Part shown: positions 49,582-58,170 of the stretch, in pieces
Layout of the letters: each line of letters starts with the position of its first letter
How positions within the stretch are numbered: the stretch's first letter is position 1
DNA from: JABDJX01 sp039942715
Lineage (GTDB): Bacteria > Pseudomonadota > Alphaproteobacteria > Rhodobacterales > Rhodobacteraceae
DNA: 64,000 nucleotides
Reading direction: 5' to 3'
Assembly: GCA_039942715.1 (NCBI GenBank)
Contig: JBDVBY010000011.1
Location: 62,001 to 126,000, forward strand
Notes under the pieces: model-generated
The model's input: only the letters and a program-made list of their open reading frames with translations
Database searches by the model: none
What the model was told of the DNA's origin: nothing
Made by a program: the position numbers and the translations under genes

Positions 49582-49613
49582 ATCCCAGCCACCTGTCCCC
49601 AGGTGGTTGGGAT
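49582..49613. terminator. Strong hairpin between tRNA-Thr and the DUF1501 gene
   Basis: A stem of 14 bp (left arm 49582-49595 around CCCAGCCACCTG, right arm 49600-49613 around CAGGTGGTTGGG, one G-T pair) with loop TCCC. It lies about 30 bases beyond the DUF1501 stop, between convergent units. No T-run follows on the plus strand, so it may protect 3' ends rather than act as a classical terminator. Confidence 0.5.
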
Positions 49614-49640
49614 CGTTATCGAACGTAATTTTGGTCCACA

Positions 49641-50789
49641 TTAAAGGATTAGACCGGGGTTTCCGTACATTTCAAGTCCAGGAAAAATATGCGTCTGCAA
49701 TTCGCTTTTTCCCAATGGAAACAGTGCGTTCATCGCCCAGGCGGCATAGCTGCGCACATCGGATGTGGGCATCAAATCGCGCTTTTCATAGAGATTTCCG
49801 TCGGACAGTCCGGGCCACGCGCCCAGGACATGACCACCCTTCAAAGCTCCTCCCGCAAAGATCGCCGCGCCGCCCGTGCCGTGATCGGTGCCGCGTGAGC
49901 CATTCTCGTGTACTGTCCGACCGAATTCAGTGAGGCAGAGTACTGCCGTCTGTCCCCAAGTAGCCCCCAACTCAGCCTTGAGCGTTGTGATTGCACTTGA
50001 AAGCTCGCCCAAGGCGCGAGGCAAGGTGTTGTTCTGATTGGCGTGCGTGTCCCACCCATTGATAGAAAACGCGGCAATGCGTGTGTCCTCTCTCAGACGG
50101 TCGGCGGCAAATTTTGCCAAGGCCTTTGCGCGTCCGGCACGCCGAGGCGACATCGGCTTGTCGGTTAGATCCGCCAACTCCATTGCGCGCGCAGCAGCTT
50201 GTTGGAACAATGGGTCTTGTTCGTAGACTTTCTCTAACAAAAGCTGTGCTTGTGGAGACAGGTCCAGATCGCTGTCTGGTGACCATGCTGAGTAATTCTC
50301 GTCGCCAGATAGCAACAACAGATTTTCGCGCCCAACTGCAAAAGCAGTTTCCGACGTTGTCCCCGGCAATTTCGAAAGAGCACGGTTCAACCAGCCTCCC
50401 TTGCCGATACCCGCGCCGCCGGTTTCCAAGATATCTTGCCCATCAAAATGGCTGCGTTTGTCGCGGTAGGGCGTAGAAGCCGCATGTGCGATACTAAGCT
50501 CGCCTGAACGCCAAAGCGGCATTAGGGCGTCAAGCGCTGGGTGCAGTGCAAAAAAACCATTCAAATCGTGGCTGCCCGCGAGATCAAGCGAAGGTCGAAG
50601 TCCTGCAAAGTAGGGGTCACCCAATGGGCGCACCACGTCGAGCCCGTCCATAGCACCGCGTAAGATAATAACCACGAGGCGCGCGTCGCCTGGGGTGGAA
50701 GCGAGGGTGATTGGTGTAACCAGCGGACTGGCCGCAGCGGTGCAACCAAGGGCGAGACTACGGGTCAGGAAATTTCTGCGCGATTGCAT
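49641..50789 (-). CDS. DUF1501 family Tat-exported protein
   Basis: A 382-residue protein of the sulfatase-like DUF1501 family. The N-terminus SRRNFLTRSLALG is a twin-arginine signal, so it is exported folded. Family features: VVIILRGAMDGLDVV, SHFDGQDILETG, NGWDTHANQ and TEFGRTVHENGSRGTDHGTGGAAIF, which resemble metal ligands of the alkaline phosphatase fold. It is 12 bases downstream of a DUF1800 gene, the usual partner. The substrate is unknown. Confidence 0.9.
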   Translation of the reverse strand: MQSRRNFLTRSLALGCTAAASPLVTPITLASTPGDARLVVIILRGAMDGLDVVRPLGDPYFAGLRPSLDLAGSHDLNGFFALHPALDALMPLWRSGELSIAHAASTPYRDKRSHFDGQDILETGGAGIGKGGWLNRALSKLPGTTSETAFAVGRENLLLLSGDENYSAWSPDSDLDLSPQAQLLLEKVYEQDPLFQQAAARAMELADLTDKPMSPRRAGRAKALAKFAADRLREDTRIAAFSINGWDTHANQNNTLPRALGELSSAITTLKAELGATWGQTAVLCLTEFGRTVHENGSRGTDHGTGGAAIFAGGALKGGHVLGAWPGLSDGNLYEKRDLMPTSDVRSYAAWAMNALFPLGKSELQTHIFPGLEMYGNPGLIL

Positions 50790-50801
50790 GCAAGCTCTCC
50801 T

Positions 50802-52118
50802 TTAACGGCGATTAAATTCGGGTGAAACAAGTGTGAGTGCCAAGCCTTCGACGCGGCTTTCTGAGCCTGCCACAGCGAATTGCAACAGGGGCGAGGCAGC
50901 CTCGCCCAATGCGCGCTTTAAGAAATCCCATGGATCGTGGCCCTCTTGTATGCGTTCCGAAAAACCGACCGCCCATTTGATGCGCGCAGCCAATCCCGGT
51001 GGCGTGATCCAAGCCTCTGGCGCCTCGTCCCAGCCATCAGGTCCGGCTGGTCTAAAAATTTGTTGCCCCATCAATTGCATCGCACCTGCCACGCCATTCC
51101 GAAGCTCACTCGGTTTGATTTGATCGATGTCCGCCTTTGTAGCGCCAGCAGCTCGAAGCGATGAAATGATAAAATCAAACGGTGTTTTGGCCTTTAAGAA
51201 CGTCTCACCCCAAGCGTTTTCATGATCAAGAAGTGCGTCATAAGTTTGCGATAGATCACCCTTTGACGCCAAATATGCCTGAGCAACATCGTCAACATGG
51301 TTTGCATCCGGCGTACCGCCGATGAAGTGAACGATCAGTTTGGTCGCCAAATGCCGCGCAGTGTCAGGATGAAGTGCGATGTCTTCCAATGCTTGCGTAA
51401 TTCCTGCCAATTGCCCGTCATAGTCGCGTCCAAGAACCGTATGCTGACCTGGTTCGACCAAGCCTTTGCGAAACTTGAAACCTCCTTTGTCGGCGGAAAG
51501 GCCGGTGAGTAGATTTGCGAACGATCGGACATCGCTTTGCGCGTAACTCGATCCAACGCCAACAGTATGAAGTTCCAGAATTTCGCGTGCCAGGTTCTCG
51601 TTCAGCCCCTTCCCGGTACGCTTGCCTGCTCTGGAATTGGGGCCGAAGGACTGCACTTGGTTCAGATAAACCAGCATGCCAGGGTGTAGCGTTACGGCGC
51701 GCAACATGTCGGGAAAGCGTCCCGCAATATGCGGACGAATTGCATTGTCGGCGACATCGGGCGCAAGTACGCGCAAAATTGGTCCGTTAGCCGCTACAGT
51801 AAAGTGATCACTCCAAAATTGTACGAGCCGCTCACCAAACCCCGGCCCAGCGACGGCATTTTGCAGAACGGCACGCAAATCATTCATTGAATTGCGTGCG
51901 AGGGCTTGCCGTGCCTTTTTTTGTATCGACTCATTTTCGGATTTTCGGGCTTCTCGATAGTTGAGAAAAACTTTCACCCGATCAGCGCTACTAGCCCGAG
52001 GCTTTGCGCGCGAGGCTTCTTTCGCCTCACCTAAAAGGGCGCTCTTACTGGAGGCAATTGGGCGATTGCCGCCCAGACCGTAGCCGAACCGTATCTGTGC
52101 AAGTGTCTCGCGCTGCAA
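50802..52118 (-). CDS. DUF1800 family protein
   Basis: A 438-residue protein matching the DUF1800 family: RIRFGYGLGGNRP-type start, ERLVQFWSDHFTV, the GKGLNENLAREILELHTVG motif, FRPAGPDGWDEAPEAWITPPGLAARI and a C-terminal LTLVSPEFNRR. It forms a two-gene operon with the DUF1501 gene. These pairs are widespread and their function is not established. No convincing signal peptide is visible here. Confidence 0.9.
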   Translation of the reverse strand: MQRETLAQIRFGYGLGGNRPIASSKSALLGEAKEASRAKPRASSADRVKVFLNYREARKSENESIQKKARQALARNSMNDLRAVLQNAVAGPGFGERLVQFWSDHFTVAANGPILRVLAPDVADNAIRPHIAGRFPDMLRAVTLHPGMLVYLNQVQSFGPNSRAGKRTGKGLNENLAREILELHTVGVGSSYAQSDVRSFANLLTGLSADKGGFKFRKGLVEPGQHTVLGRDYDGQLAGITQALEDIALHPDTARHLATKLIVHFIGGTPDANHVDDVAQAYLASKGDLSQTYDALLDHENAWGETFLKAKTPFDFIISSLRAAGATKADIDQIKPSELRNGVAGAMQLMGQQIFRPAGPDGWDEAPEAWITPPGLAARIKWAVGFSERIQEGHDPWDFLKRALGEAASPLLQFAVAGSESRVEGLALTLVSPEFNRR

Positions 52119-52222
52119 AGATCATCTCCTGATTAGGCGTTGTTCCCCCATTATACGCCCCAGGCAAATAATTCCGTCGCAAAAACCTTGCGCTTGGGCG
52201 CAGCCCCGCCTATGTAGCCCTT

Positions 52223-52312
52223 AATAGCGGCGCATCGGCCTCCACCCCCGACGCTCCACCGGAAGTTTCAACGGGCCGCGCGCCCGTTTTTTTGTGCCTA
52301 CATGCGAGACAA
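52223..52312 (+). promoter_or_regulatory. Candidate attenuator leader of rimP-nusA-ylxR-infB
   Basis: The leader before rimP holds an intrinsic terminator (52270-52293) and an upstream segment CGGCCT (52236-52241) that can pair with GGGCCG (52273-52278) in the left arm of the terminator, so two exclusive folds are possible. A first hairpin GCATCGG/CCGACGC (52233-52252) would tie up the same CGGCC. The 5' end is my estimate; a weak TTGCGC-N17-TATGTA at 52188-52216 could be its promoter. Confidence 0.45.
52270..52293 (+). terminator. Intrinsic terminator 20 bases upstream of rimP
   Basis: ACGGGC (52271-52276), loop, GCCCGT (52282-52287) with a further A-T pair, then seven T (52287-52293). It points to the plus strand, yet no plus-strand gene lies upstream for about 2.8 kb, so it must act on a transcript begun in the 52119-52270 interval. 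Confidence 0.75.
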
Positions 52313-52900
52313 ATGTCAGACCTGATTGCAAAGACCAGCATCGACAAACGCCTGGCCGAGATTATCACACCGGTGATCGAGGACATGGGTTTTGAACTTG
52401 TGCGAGTCCGTCTGATGGGCGGCGAAACGGCGACATTGCAAATCATGGCGCAACGCCCCGATGGCGGTATCGAAGTTGACGATTGCGCTGCGATTTCCAC
52501 TGCAGTCAGTGCCACACTTGATGTCGAAGACCCGATTGTAGATGCCTACAACCTTGAAGTTTCCAGCCCCGGTATTGACCGTCCATTAACCCGTTTGAAG
52601 GATTTCGACACGTGGGATGGCTATGAGGTCAAGCTTGAAACGACCGAGATGATCGACGGGCGCAAACGCTTCAAAGGTCCGATCCGAGGCACAGAGAACG
52701 GCGAGGCCTTGATTGAGATCGAAGTAGGTGGCGAGACTCAGACGATAGGGTTGGAATTCGACTGGATCAGCGATGCAAAGCTGGTTCTGACCGACGAGCT
52801 GATCCGCGATGTTCTGCGTGCACGCAAAGATGCGGGCGTTGTAAATGAAAAAGATTTTGACGAGATAGAGACCATCTTAGATGGTGATGAGGAGACCTAA
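52313..52900 (+). CDS. rimP: Ribosome maturation factor RimP
   Basis: Needed for assembly of the 30S subunit. From ATG 52313 it has 195 residues ([34 protein letters not shown]). The first domain holds [12 protein letters not shown] and the [18 protein letters not shown] motif; an Sm-like second domain follows. The in-frame ATG at 52292 lies in the terminator T-run and is unlikely. First gene of the rimP-nusA-ylxR-infB operon, 3 bases from nusA. Confidence 0.95.
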   Translation: MSDLIAKTSIDKRLAEIITPVIEDMGFELVRVRLMGGETATLQIMAQRPDGGIEVDDCAAISTAVSATLDVEDPIVDAYNLEVSSPGIDRPLTRLKDFDTWDGYEVKLETTEMIDGRKRFKGPIRGTENGEALIEIEVGGETQTIGLEFDWISDAKLVLTDELIRDVLRARKDAGVVNEKDFDEIETILDGDEET

Positions 52901-52903
52901 GAA

Positions 52904-54529
52904 ATGGCGATCACTTCTGCTAACCAGTTAGAACTGTTGCAAACGGCCGAGGCCGTTGCACGCGAAAAGATGATCGACCCAGGGTTGGTGATCGAGGCGA
53001 TGGAAGAAAGCCTAGCGCGCGCTGCCAAGTCTCGCTACGGCGCTGAAATGGACATTCGCGTTTCGATTGATCGCAAGAACGGCAAGGCCACGTTTACTCG
53101 CGTCCGCACTGTGATTGATCCTGAGGAGGAACTTGAAAACTATCAGGCGCAAATGACGCCGGATCAGGCCAAGCAATACATGGACGATCCAAAGCCAGGC
53201 GATACATTCGTTGAAGAAGTCCCCCCAGTTGATATGGGCCGCATCGCGGCGCAATCCGCCAAGCAGGTGATCTTGCAAAAGGTGCGCGAAGCCGAGCGGG
53301 ATCGTCAGTTCGAAGAATTCAAAGACCGCGCCGGCACCATCATCAATGGCGTGGTCAAGCGCGAGGAATATGGCAACGTCATCGTTGACGTGGGTCGTGG
53401 CGAAGGCGTTGTACGTCGGAACGAGAAAATCGGCCGCGAAAGCTATCGCCCCGGTGATCGCATCCGTTGCTACATCAAAGATGTGCGCCGCGAAGTGCGT
53501 GGACCTCAGATTTTCCTCTCGCGTACCGCGCCTGAATTCATGGCCGAACTGTTCAAAATGGAAGTGCCTGAGATTTATGATGGTATCATTGAGATCAAAG
53601 CTGTTGCTCGTGATCCCGGAAGCCGCGCCAAGATCGCTGTAATTTCTTACGAGGGTTCGATTGATCCCGTAGGTGCCTGTGTTGGTATGCGCGGTTCTCG
53701 CGTGCAGGCCGTTGTGAACGAACTGCAGGGCGAAAAGATTGACATTATTCCATGGAACGAAGATGCGCCGACATTTTTGGTCAACGCGCTTCAGCCTGCC
53801 GAAGTCAGCAAGGTTGTTTTGGATGAAGAAGCCGAGCGTATTGAAGTTGTGGTACCCGAAGAACAGCTTTCGTTGGCCATTGGTCGCCGTGGTCAAAACG
53901 TGCGTTTGGCCTCTCAGCTGACTGGTCTTGATATCGATATTATGACCGAAGAAGAAGAATCCGCGCGTCGCCAGGCTGAATTCGAACTGCGCACCAAGCT
54001 GTTTATGGACAATTTGGACCTCGACGAGTTCTTCGCTCAGCTGCTGGTGTCCGAAGGCTTTACCAACCTTGAAGAGGTGGCTTACGTCGAAGTTGACGAA
54101 TTGCTGGTCATTGATGGAGTTGATGAAGACACCGCAGGTGAGCTTCAAGCTCGTGCCCGCGATGTTTTGGAAGCGCAGAACAAAAAGGCTGAAGAAAACG
54201 CTCGTTCTTTGGGTGCTGAGGACAGCTTGTTCGCCTTTGAAGGGCTGACGCCGCAAATGGTTGAAGCTTTGGCGGAAGACGGCGTCAAAACTCTGGAAGA
54301 TTTTGCCACATGCGCTGATTGGGAGCTTGCTGGTGGCTGGACCACAGTCGATGGCGAGCGTGTCAAAGACGACGGTTTGCTTGAGAAGTTCGATGTTGGG
54401 CTGGAAGAAGCCCAAAACATGGTCATGACGGCCCGCGTATCGCTGGGTTGGGTCGATATTGCCGAGTTGGAGGCCGAGGAAGCGGCTGAAGACGGCGAAG
54501 AAGCTGTGACTGAGGAGGCCGGGGCCTGA
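52904..54529 (+). CDS. nusA: Transcription termination/antitermination factor NusA
   Basis: RNA polymerase-associated factor controlling pausing, termination and antitermination. The 541 residues have the N-terminal polymerase-binding domain (MAITSANQLELLQTAEAVAREK), an S1 domain (GTIINGVVKREEYGNVIVDVGRGEGVV), two KH domains (VGACVGMRGSRVQAVVNELQGEKIDIIPW and LSLAIGRRGQNVRLASQLTG), and acidic C-terminal repeats with helix-hairpin-helix features. It is in the same transcript as the candidate leader terminator at 52270-52293, which NusA could influence. Confidence 0.97.
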   Translation: MAITSANQLELLQTAEAVAREKMIDPGLVIEAMEESLARAAKSRYGAEMDIRVSIDRKNGKATFTRVRTVIDPEEELENYQAQMTPDQAKQYMDDPKPGDTFVEEVPPVDMGRIAAQSAKQVILQKVREAERDRQFEEFKDRAGTIINGVVKREEYGNVIVDVGRGEGVVRRNEKIGRESYRPGDRIRCYIKDVRREVRGPQIFLSRTAPEFMAELFKMEVPEIYDGIIEIKAVARDPGSRAKIAVISYEGSIDPVGACVGMRGSRVQAVVNELQGEKIDIIPWNEDAPTFLVNALQPAEVSKVVLDEEAERIEVVVPEEQLSLAIGRRGQNVRLASQLTGLDIDIMTEEEESARRQAEFELRTKLFMDNLDLDEFFAQLLVSEGFTNLEEVAYVEVDELLVIDGVDEDTAGELQARARDVLEAQNKKAEENARSLGAEDSLFAFEGLTPQMVEALAEDGVKTLEDFATCADWELAGGWTTVDGERVKDDGLLEKFDVGLEEAQNMVMTARVSLGWVDIAELEAEEAAEDGEEAVTEEAGA

Positions 54530-54551
54530 TTTCAGGCCTCGGATTTCGCCC

Positions 54552-55175
54552 ATGTCACGCGGTGGCAAGGACAAATTGCGCAACGACCCTGAACGTCGTT
54601 GCATCGTCTCGGGGGAGGCGCAACCCAAGCGTGGTCTAATCCGCTTTGCTGTGTCGCCCGATGCGCTTTTGGTGGCTGATATCCTTGAAAAACTGCCGGG
54701 AAAGGGCATTTGGGTATCGGCAGAACGTGACGCTTTGAATGAAGCGGTCGCAAAGGACCATTTCTCTCGTGCGGCCCGGCAAAAAGTCACTATTCCTGAC
54801 GGAATGGTCGATGAAATCGAACGGCAACTGGCGAAACGGATGATTGATGGCGTGTCTATGGCACGCAAAGCGGGTCGTGCAGTCGCTGGATTTGAAAAGG
54901 TGAAAGAGTGGCTTGGCAAGGAAGATGCGCGCATCTTGCTACAGGCTTCAGACGGGTCGGAGCGCGGAAAGTCCAAGCTGCATCCACCCGGCGGAAAAGG
55001 CTCGTTTTTCGACGTTTTGACCGCATCAGAATTGGGTTTGTCCTTTGGGCGCGAACGTGTGATACATGCGGCGCTTGGATTTGGCGGACTCACTGAACGC
55101 ATCAGAGAGGACGCCATCCGGCTATCTGGCGTTCGCAAATTGAATGGTGGCCCTGCCACTGAAGAGGTAAAGTAG
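54552..55175 (+). CDS. ylxR: YlxR/DUF448 plus L7Ae-like RNA-binding protein
   Basis: A 207-residue protein of the nusA-infB operon. The first 90 residues form a YlxR domain ([30 protein letters not shown]-like [13 protein letters not shown]). Residues from about 95 form an L7Ae-like half ([25 protein letters not shown], then [20 protein letters not shown]). The two-domain form is common in alphaproteobacteria, while YlxR stands alone in Firmicutes. It probably binds RNA; a precise role is unknown. Confidence 0.92.
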   Translation: MSRGGKDKLRNDPERRCIVSGEAQPKRGLIRFAVSPDALLVADILEKLPGKGIWVSAERDALNEAVAKDHFSRAARQKVTIPDGMVDEIERQLAKRMIDGVSMARKAGRAVAGFEKVKEWLGKEDARILLQASDGSERGKSKLHPPGGKGSFFDVLTASELGLSFGRERVIHAALGFGGLTERIREDAIRLSGVRKLNGGPATEEVK

Positions 55176-55180
55176 ACCAC

Positions 55181-57691
55181 ATGAGCGATAGTGACGGCAA
55201 AAAGACATTGGGGGTCCGACGTGGCCCCGGGCAGGTAAAGCAGAGCTTTAGCCATGGCCGTACGAAGAATGTCGTGGTTGAGACCAAGCGTAAGCGGGTC
55301 GTCGTGCCAAAGCCTGGGGCTTCGGCCGCGCCAAGTAACGACTCTTCGTCTTCGCCAAGCGCCTCGAAAAAGGCGCCGCCAAAAGCATCTTCCAAGCGCC
55401 CCGCCGGTATCTCTGATGCTGAAATGGATCGCCGGATGAAGGCTTTGGCTGCCGCGAAAGCGCGCGAGTCGGAAGAAGAAGCCAAACGCGAAGCCGACGA
55501 GAAGGCCCGCGCGGAAGAGCGCGAGCGCCGCCGCTCGGAAGCCGAGGCCAAAGAGCGCGAAGAAAAAGAACGCGAAGAAAAAGCCAAGGCCAAGGAAGAA
55601 GAAAAAGAACGCGCTGCCCGCGAGGCCGAAGAGGCCAAGGCGCGCGCTGCCGCTCCGCCGCCTCCGCCACCGGGTGAAGATGCGAAGCCTCAGCGGTCCG
55701 CTCCGAACAAGGCGGCACCGCGTGGGCGTGAGCGCGAAGCTGATCGTAAGAACGACAACAATAACCGCGGGCGTGCTGCACGTGATGACGGACGTCGCTC
55801 TGGCAAGCTGACGTTGAACCAAGCCCTTGCGGGTGGCGGTGGTCGCCAAAAATCAATGGCCGCAATGAAGCGTAAGCAAGAGCGAGCGCGTCAGAAAGCC
55901 ATGGGTGGCCAAGTCGAGCGTGAAAAGGTTACGCGTACCGTGCAATTGCCTGAGGCTATCGTTGTAAGTGAATTGGCCAACCGGATGACCGAACGCGTCG
56001 CCGACGTGGTGAAATCGCTAATGAATAACGGAATCATGGCGACGCAAAACCAAACGATCGATGCAGACACCGCTGAGCTGATCATCGAAGAGTTTGGCCA
56101 CACCGTGCAGCGTGTGTCTGATGCTGACGTAGAGGATGTGATCGCAAGTGTTGAAGATGATGACAAAGACTTGCAGGATCGCCCACCAGTTATCACTATC
56201 ATGGGCCACGTCGATCACGGTAAAACCTCGCTTTTGGATGCAATCCGTAAGGCGAATGTGACAGCCGGCGAAGCTGGCGGCATCACACAGCACATTGGTG
56301 CTTATCAGGTGAAAGCCGACAACGGTGCGGTGCTCTCTTTCCTTGATACTCCGGGCCACGCGGCATTTACGTCGATGCGCTCGCGCGGTGCGCAAGTGAC
56401 TGATATCGTTGTGCTTGTTGTTGCTGCTGACGATGCGGTTATGCCGCAAACGGTCGAGGCGATTGCCCACGCCAAAGCGGCAGATGTGCCTATGATCGTG
56501 GCGATTAACAAGATTGATCGCGAGAATGCCAACCCTGACAAAGTGCGCACCGATTTGCTTCAGCATGAAGTGATCGTTGAAAAAATGTCAGGTGAAGTCC
56601 AGGATGTTGAGGTTTCAGCCATCAAAGGCACCGGGCTTGATGAACTGCTCGAGGCCATCGCGCTTCAGGCGGAGATTCTTGAACTGAAGGCCAACCCGGA
56701 TCGCGCCGCCTCTGGCGCTGTGATCGAAGCCCAGCTCGACGTCGGTCGTGGTCCGGTAGCAACCGTGCTTGTGCAAAACGGCACCCTGCGCCAAGGCGAT
56801 ATCTTCGTCGTCGGCGAACAATGGGGACGCGTGCGTGCGATGGAAAACGACAAAGGCGACCGGGTGAAAGAAGCTGGGCCGTCTGTTCCTGTTGAGGTTC
56901 TTGGTTTGAACGGAGCACCGGAAGCAGGTGACGTTTTGAACGTTGTGGAAACCGAAGCACAGGCGCGCGAGATTGCTGAATATCGTGCAAACGCGGCTAA
57001 GGAAAAACGAGCGGCGGCTGGTGCAGCAACTACCCTTGAGCAGTTGATGCAAAAGGCAAAGGACGATGAAAATGTCGCCGAAATGCCGATTGTTGTGAAA
57101 GCTGACGTTCAAGGGTCTGCGGAAGCCATCGTTCAGGCGATGGAAAAAATTGGAAACGACGAAGTGCGCGTGCGTGTCCTTCACTCTGGCGTTGGTGCGA
57201 TCACCGAATCTGACATCGGCTTGGCCGAGGCGTCCGGTGCTCCAGTGTTTGGCTTTAACGTGCGTGCCAATGCAACAGCGCGAAACACGGCCAACCAGAA
57301 GGGTATCGAGATTCGCTACTATAGCGTGATTTATGATCTTGTGGATGATGTGAAGGCTGCTGCTTCTGGTTTGCTCTCCGCGGAAGTGCGCGAGAACTTT
57401 ATCGGTTACGCAACGATTAAAGAGGTCTTCAAAGTCTCCGGCGTCGGTAAAATTGCCGGTTGTCTGGTGACGGAAGGCGTCGCGCGTCGCTCTGCCGGTG
57501 TGCGTTTGCTTCGCGACGATGTTGTGATCCACGAAGGCACCTTGAAAACACTGAAGCGTTTTAAGGACGAGGTTGCCGAGGTGCAGTCTGGCCAGGAGTG
57601 CGGCATGGCGTTCGAGAACTATGAAGACATTCGCGAAGGCGATGTCATCGAGATCTTTGAGCGTGAAGAAGTTGAGCGCACGTTAGCCTGA
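55181..57691 (+). CDS. infB: Translation initiation factor IF-2
   Basis: GTPase that brings initiator tRNA to the 30S subunit. The 836 residues open with the alphaproteobacterial IF2_assoc stretch ([28 protein letters not shown]), then a highly charged Lys/Glu/Arg/Ala helix (about residues 80-160) and a proline-rich break. The G domain has G1 [12 protein letters not shown] (about 341-352), DTPGH and NKID, followed by domains II-IV. The charged stretch explains a long antisense open frame over this area. Confidence 0.97.
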   Translation: MSDSDGKKTLGVRRGPGQVKQSFSHGRTKNVVVETKRKRVVVPKPGASAAPSNDSSSSPSASKKAPPKASSKRPAGISDAEMDRRMKALAAAKARESEEEAKREADEKARAEERERRRSEAEAKEREEKEREEKAKAKEEEKERAAREAEEAKARAAAPPPPPPGEDAKPQRSAPNKAAPRGREREADRKNDNNNRGRAARDDGRRSGKLTLNQALAGGGGRQKSMAAMKRKQERARQKAMGGQVEREKVTRTVQLPEAIVVSELANRMTERVADVVKSLMNNGIMATQNQTIDADTAELIIEEFGHTVQRVSDADVEDVIASVEDDDKDLQDRPPVITIMGHVDHGKTSLLDAIRKANVTAGEAGGITQHIGAYQVKADNGAVLSFLDTPGHAAFTSMRSRGAQVTDIVVLVVAADDAVMPQTVEAIAHAKAADVPMIVAINKIDRENANPDKVRTDLLQHEVIVEKMSGEVQDVEVSAIKGTGLDELLEAIALQAEILELKANPDRAASGAVIEAQLDVGRGPVATVLVQNGTLRQGDIFVVGEQWGRVRAMENDKGDRVKEAGPSVPVEVLGLNGAPEAGDVLNVVETEAQAREIAEYRANAAKEKRAAAGAATTLEQLMQKAKDDENVAEMPIVVKADVQGSAEAIVQAMEKIGNDEVRVRVLHSGVGAITESDIGLAEASGAPVFGFNVRANATARNTANQKGIEIRYYSVIYDLVDDVKAAASGLLSAEVRENFIGYATIKEVFKVSGVGKIAGCLVTEGVARRSAGVRLLRDDVVIHEGTLKTLKRFKDEVAEVQSGQECGMAFENYEDIREGDVIEIFEREEVERTLA

Positions 57692-57698
57692 TTTGGTT

Positions 57699-57770
57699 TC
57701 GGCCCCGTTTGGGGCCGACCAACCGGGGGCTTCGCCCCCGAAACCCCCGAGTATTTCTGAATAGATGAAG
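57699..57770. repeat. GC-rich hairpin pair and 3'-end module, copy 2
   Basis: Two hairpins lie after infB: TCGGCCCC-GTTT-GGGGCCGA (57699-57718) and CGGGGGC-TTC-GCCCCCG (57724-57740). They are followed by GAGTATTT...AATAGATGAAG (57749-57770), directly next to the mutT stop and related to 4302-4322. I recall similar elements as common at gene ends in Rhodobacteraceae. Likely 3'-end structure for both convergent transcripts. Confidence 0.65.
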
Positions 57771-57771
57771 T

Positions 57772-58170
57772 TTAGAGCCAATCCCGCAGGATCGGGATGA
57801 GGGGGATGTCTGCTGGGGGCATTGGGTAGTCGCGCAGTTGGTTTGCTCGGACCCATTTGAGCGTTTGGCCTTCGCGTGATTGCGGCGTGCCCTCCCATTT
57901 TCGACAGGCAAAGAGCGGCATTAACAAGTGGAAGTCGTCATAGCTGTGGCTGGCGAAAGTAAGCGGTGCTAGGCATGAGGCCCAAGTGTCAATTCCAAGT
58001 TCTTCTTGAAGCTCTCGGATCAATGCTACTTCGGGTGTTTCCTCTTGCTCGATCTTACCACCGGGAAATTCCCAAAGTCCTGCCATGGATTTCCCTTCGG
58101 GGCGCTGAGCTATCAGAATGCGCCCATCTGGGTCGATCAAGGCCACCGCGGATACAAGTACAGTCTTCAC
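57772..58170 (-). CDS. mutT: 8-oxo-dGTP pyrophosphatase (MutT, Nudix)
   Basis: Removes 8-oxo-dGTP from the nucleotide pool. The 132-residue protein has a full Nudix box GGKIEQEETPEVALIRELQEELGI (about residues 37-60), preceded by QRPEGKSMAGLWEFP, characteristic of MutT-type enzymes. It overlaps argJ (ATGA), as the last gene of the operon PPIase-argJ-mutT. Confidence 0.93.
   Translation of the reverse strand: MKTVLVSAVALIDPDGRILIAQRPEGKSMAGLWEFPGGKIEQEETPEVALIRELQEELGIDTWASCLAPLTFASHSYDDFHLLMPLFACRKWEGTPQSREGQTLKWVRANQLRDYPMPPADIPLIPILRDWL

Noticed and set aside
53012..55849. A 945-codon open frame on the minus strand opposite nusA, ylxR and infB
   Set aside because: It is antisense to three strongly conserved genes. 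Its translation contains Phe/Leu-rich runs that are just the complement of the Glu/Lys codons of IF-2, and it lacks any recognisable domain.
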